5,997 nucleotides of DNA from a bacterium (GTDB lineage: Bacteria > Bacillota > Clostridia > Oscillospirales > Acutalibacteraceae): the NCBI GenBank assembly GCA_020626545.1, contig JAHKZS010000095.1, forward strand, positions 1 through 5,997, given 5' to 3'. The notes under the pieces were generated by a model that had not been told where the DNA came from, searched no databases, and saw only the letters and a list, made by a program, of their open reading frames with translations. The position numbers and the translations under genes are program-made. The stretch's first letter is position 1; every line of letters begins with the position of its first letter. Shown one piece after another: positions 5,981 to 5,997 of the stretch.

Positions 5981-5997
5981 ATGCGACAAAACAGGAA
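5981..5997 (+). CDS. Start of an unidentified gene, cut by the window end
   Basis: ATG at 5981 is preceded by GGGGGTG (5969-5975), a good Shine-Dalgarno-like sequence five bases upstream. Only five complete codons are visible (MRQNR), too few to identify a family. It is separated from the operon by a terminator, so it is a new transcription unit. The short basic start would fit a transposase as well as many other proteins; that is speculation. Confidence 0.45.

Overview
The window looks like chromosomal DNA of a low-to-moderate GC member of the Bacillota, most likely a gut-type clostridium (Oscillospirales/Ruminococcaceae-like). The reasons are consensus sigma-A promoter spacing, strong AAGGAG-type ribosome binding sites, tight ATGA/TAATG gene overlaps, a MocR-type GntR regulator, and clostridial protein variants such as the MurD 'NDSIASSPTRT' motif. 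The lineage is an inference from sequence style and was not searched.

Layout: (1) Positions 1-241, minus strand: the 5' end of a divergently transcribed GntR/MocR-type regulator. It has a clear winged-helix start, then loses family similarity near position 40, where a shifted frame looks more like the family. (2) Positions 242-351: a compact divergent intergenic region with a near-consensus promoter (TTGATA, 17 nt, TATAAT) and an AAGGAG site for the plus-strand operon. (3) Positions 352-5790: five plus-strand genes with no room between them: murD, two tandem M42-family metallo-aminopeptidases of 339 residues each, a GNAT acetyltransferase, and a PLP-dependent methionine gamma-lyase-family (YnbB/'aluminium resistance') protein. 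The junctions are a 1-base overlap, two 4-base ATGA overlaps and a 3-base gap, so they are almost certainly one transcript. (4) Positions 5791-5997: about 190 bases of repeat-rich non-coding DNA (a 12-bp direct repeat in TTAGG/GTGTAGG-like DNA, then a TTTTCAA heptamer tract), a strong intrinsic terminator, an extended -10 promoter, and the first codons of another gene cut by the window edge. The terminator-promoter-start block could be the left end of an insertion sequence, but this is not proven.

How the genes may work together: MurD adds D-glutamate to the peptidoglycan precursor, M42 enzymes trim N-terminal residues from peptides, and the last gene is probably an amino-acid lyase. Shared expression suggests a link between cell-wall precursor synthesis and peptide or amino-acid turnover. 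No gene shows a direct mechanistic connection, so this rests on gene order alone. I see no phage, CRISPR, tRNA or rRNA features. The most notable points are the paired but diverged M42 paralogs (Asp versus Glu at one metal-ligand position), the possibly broken regulator, and the structured 3' end.
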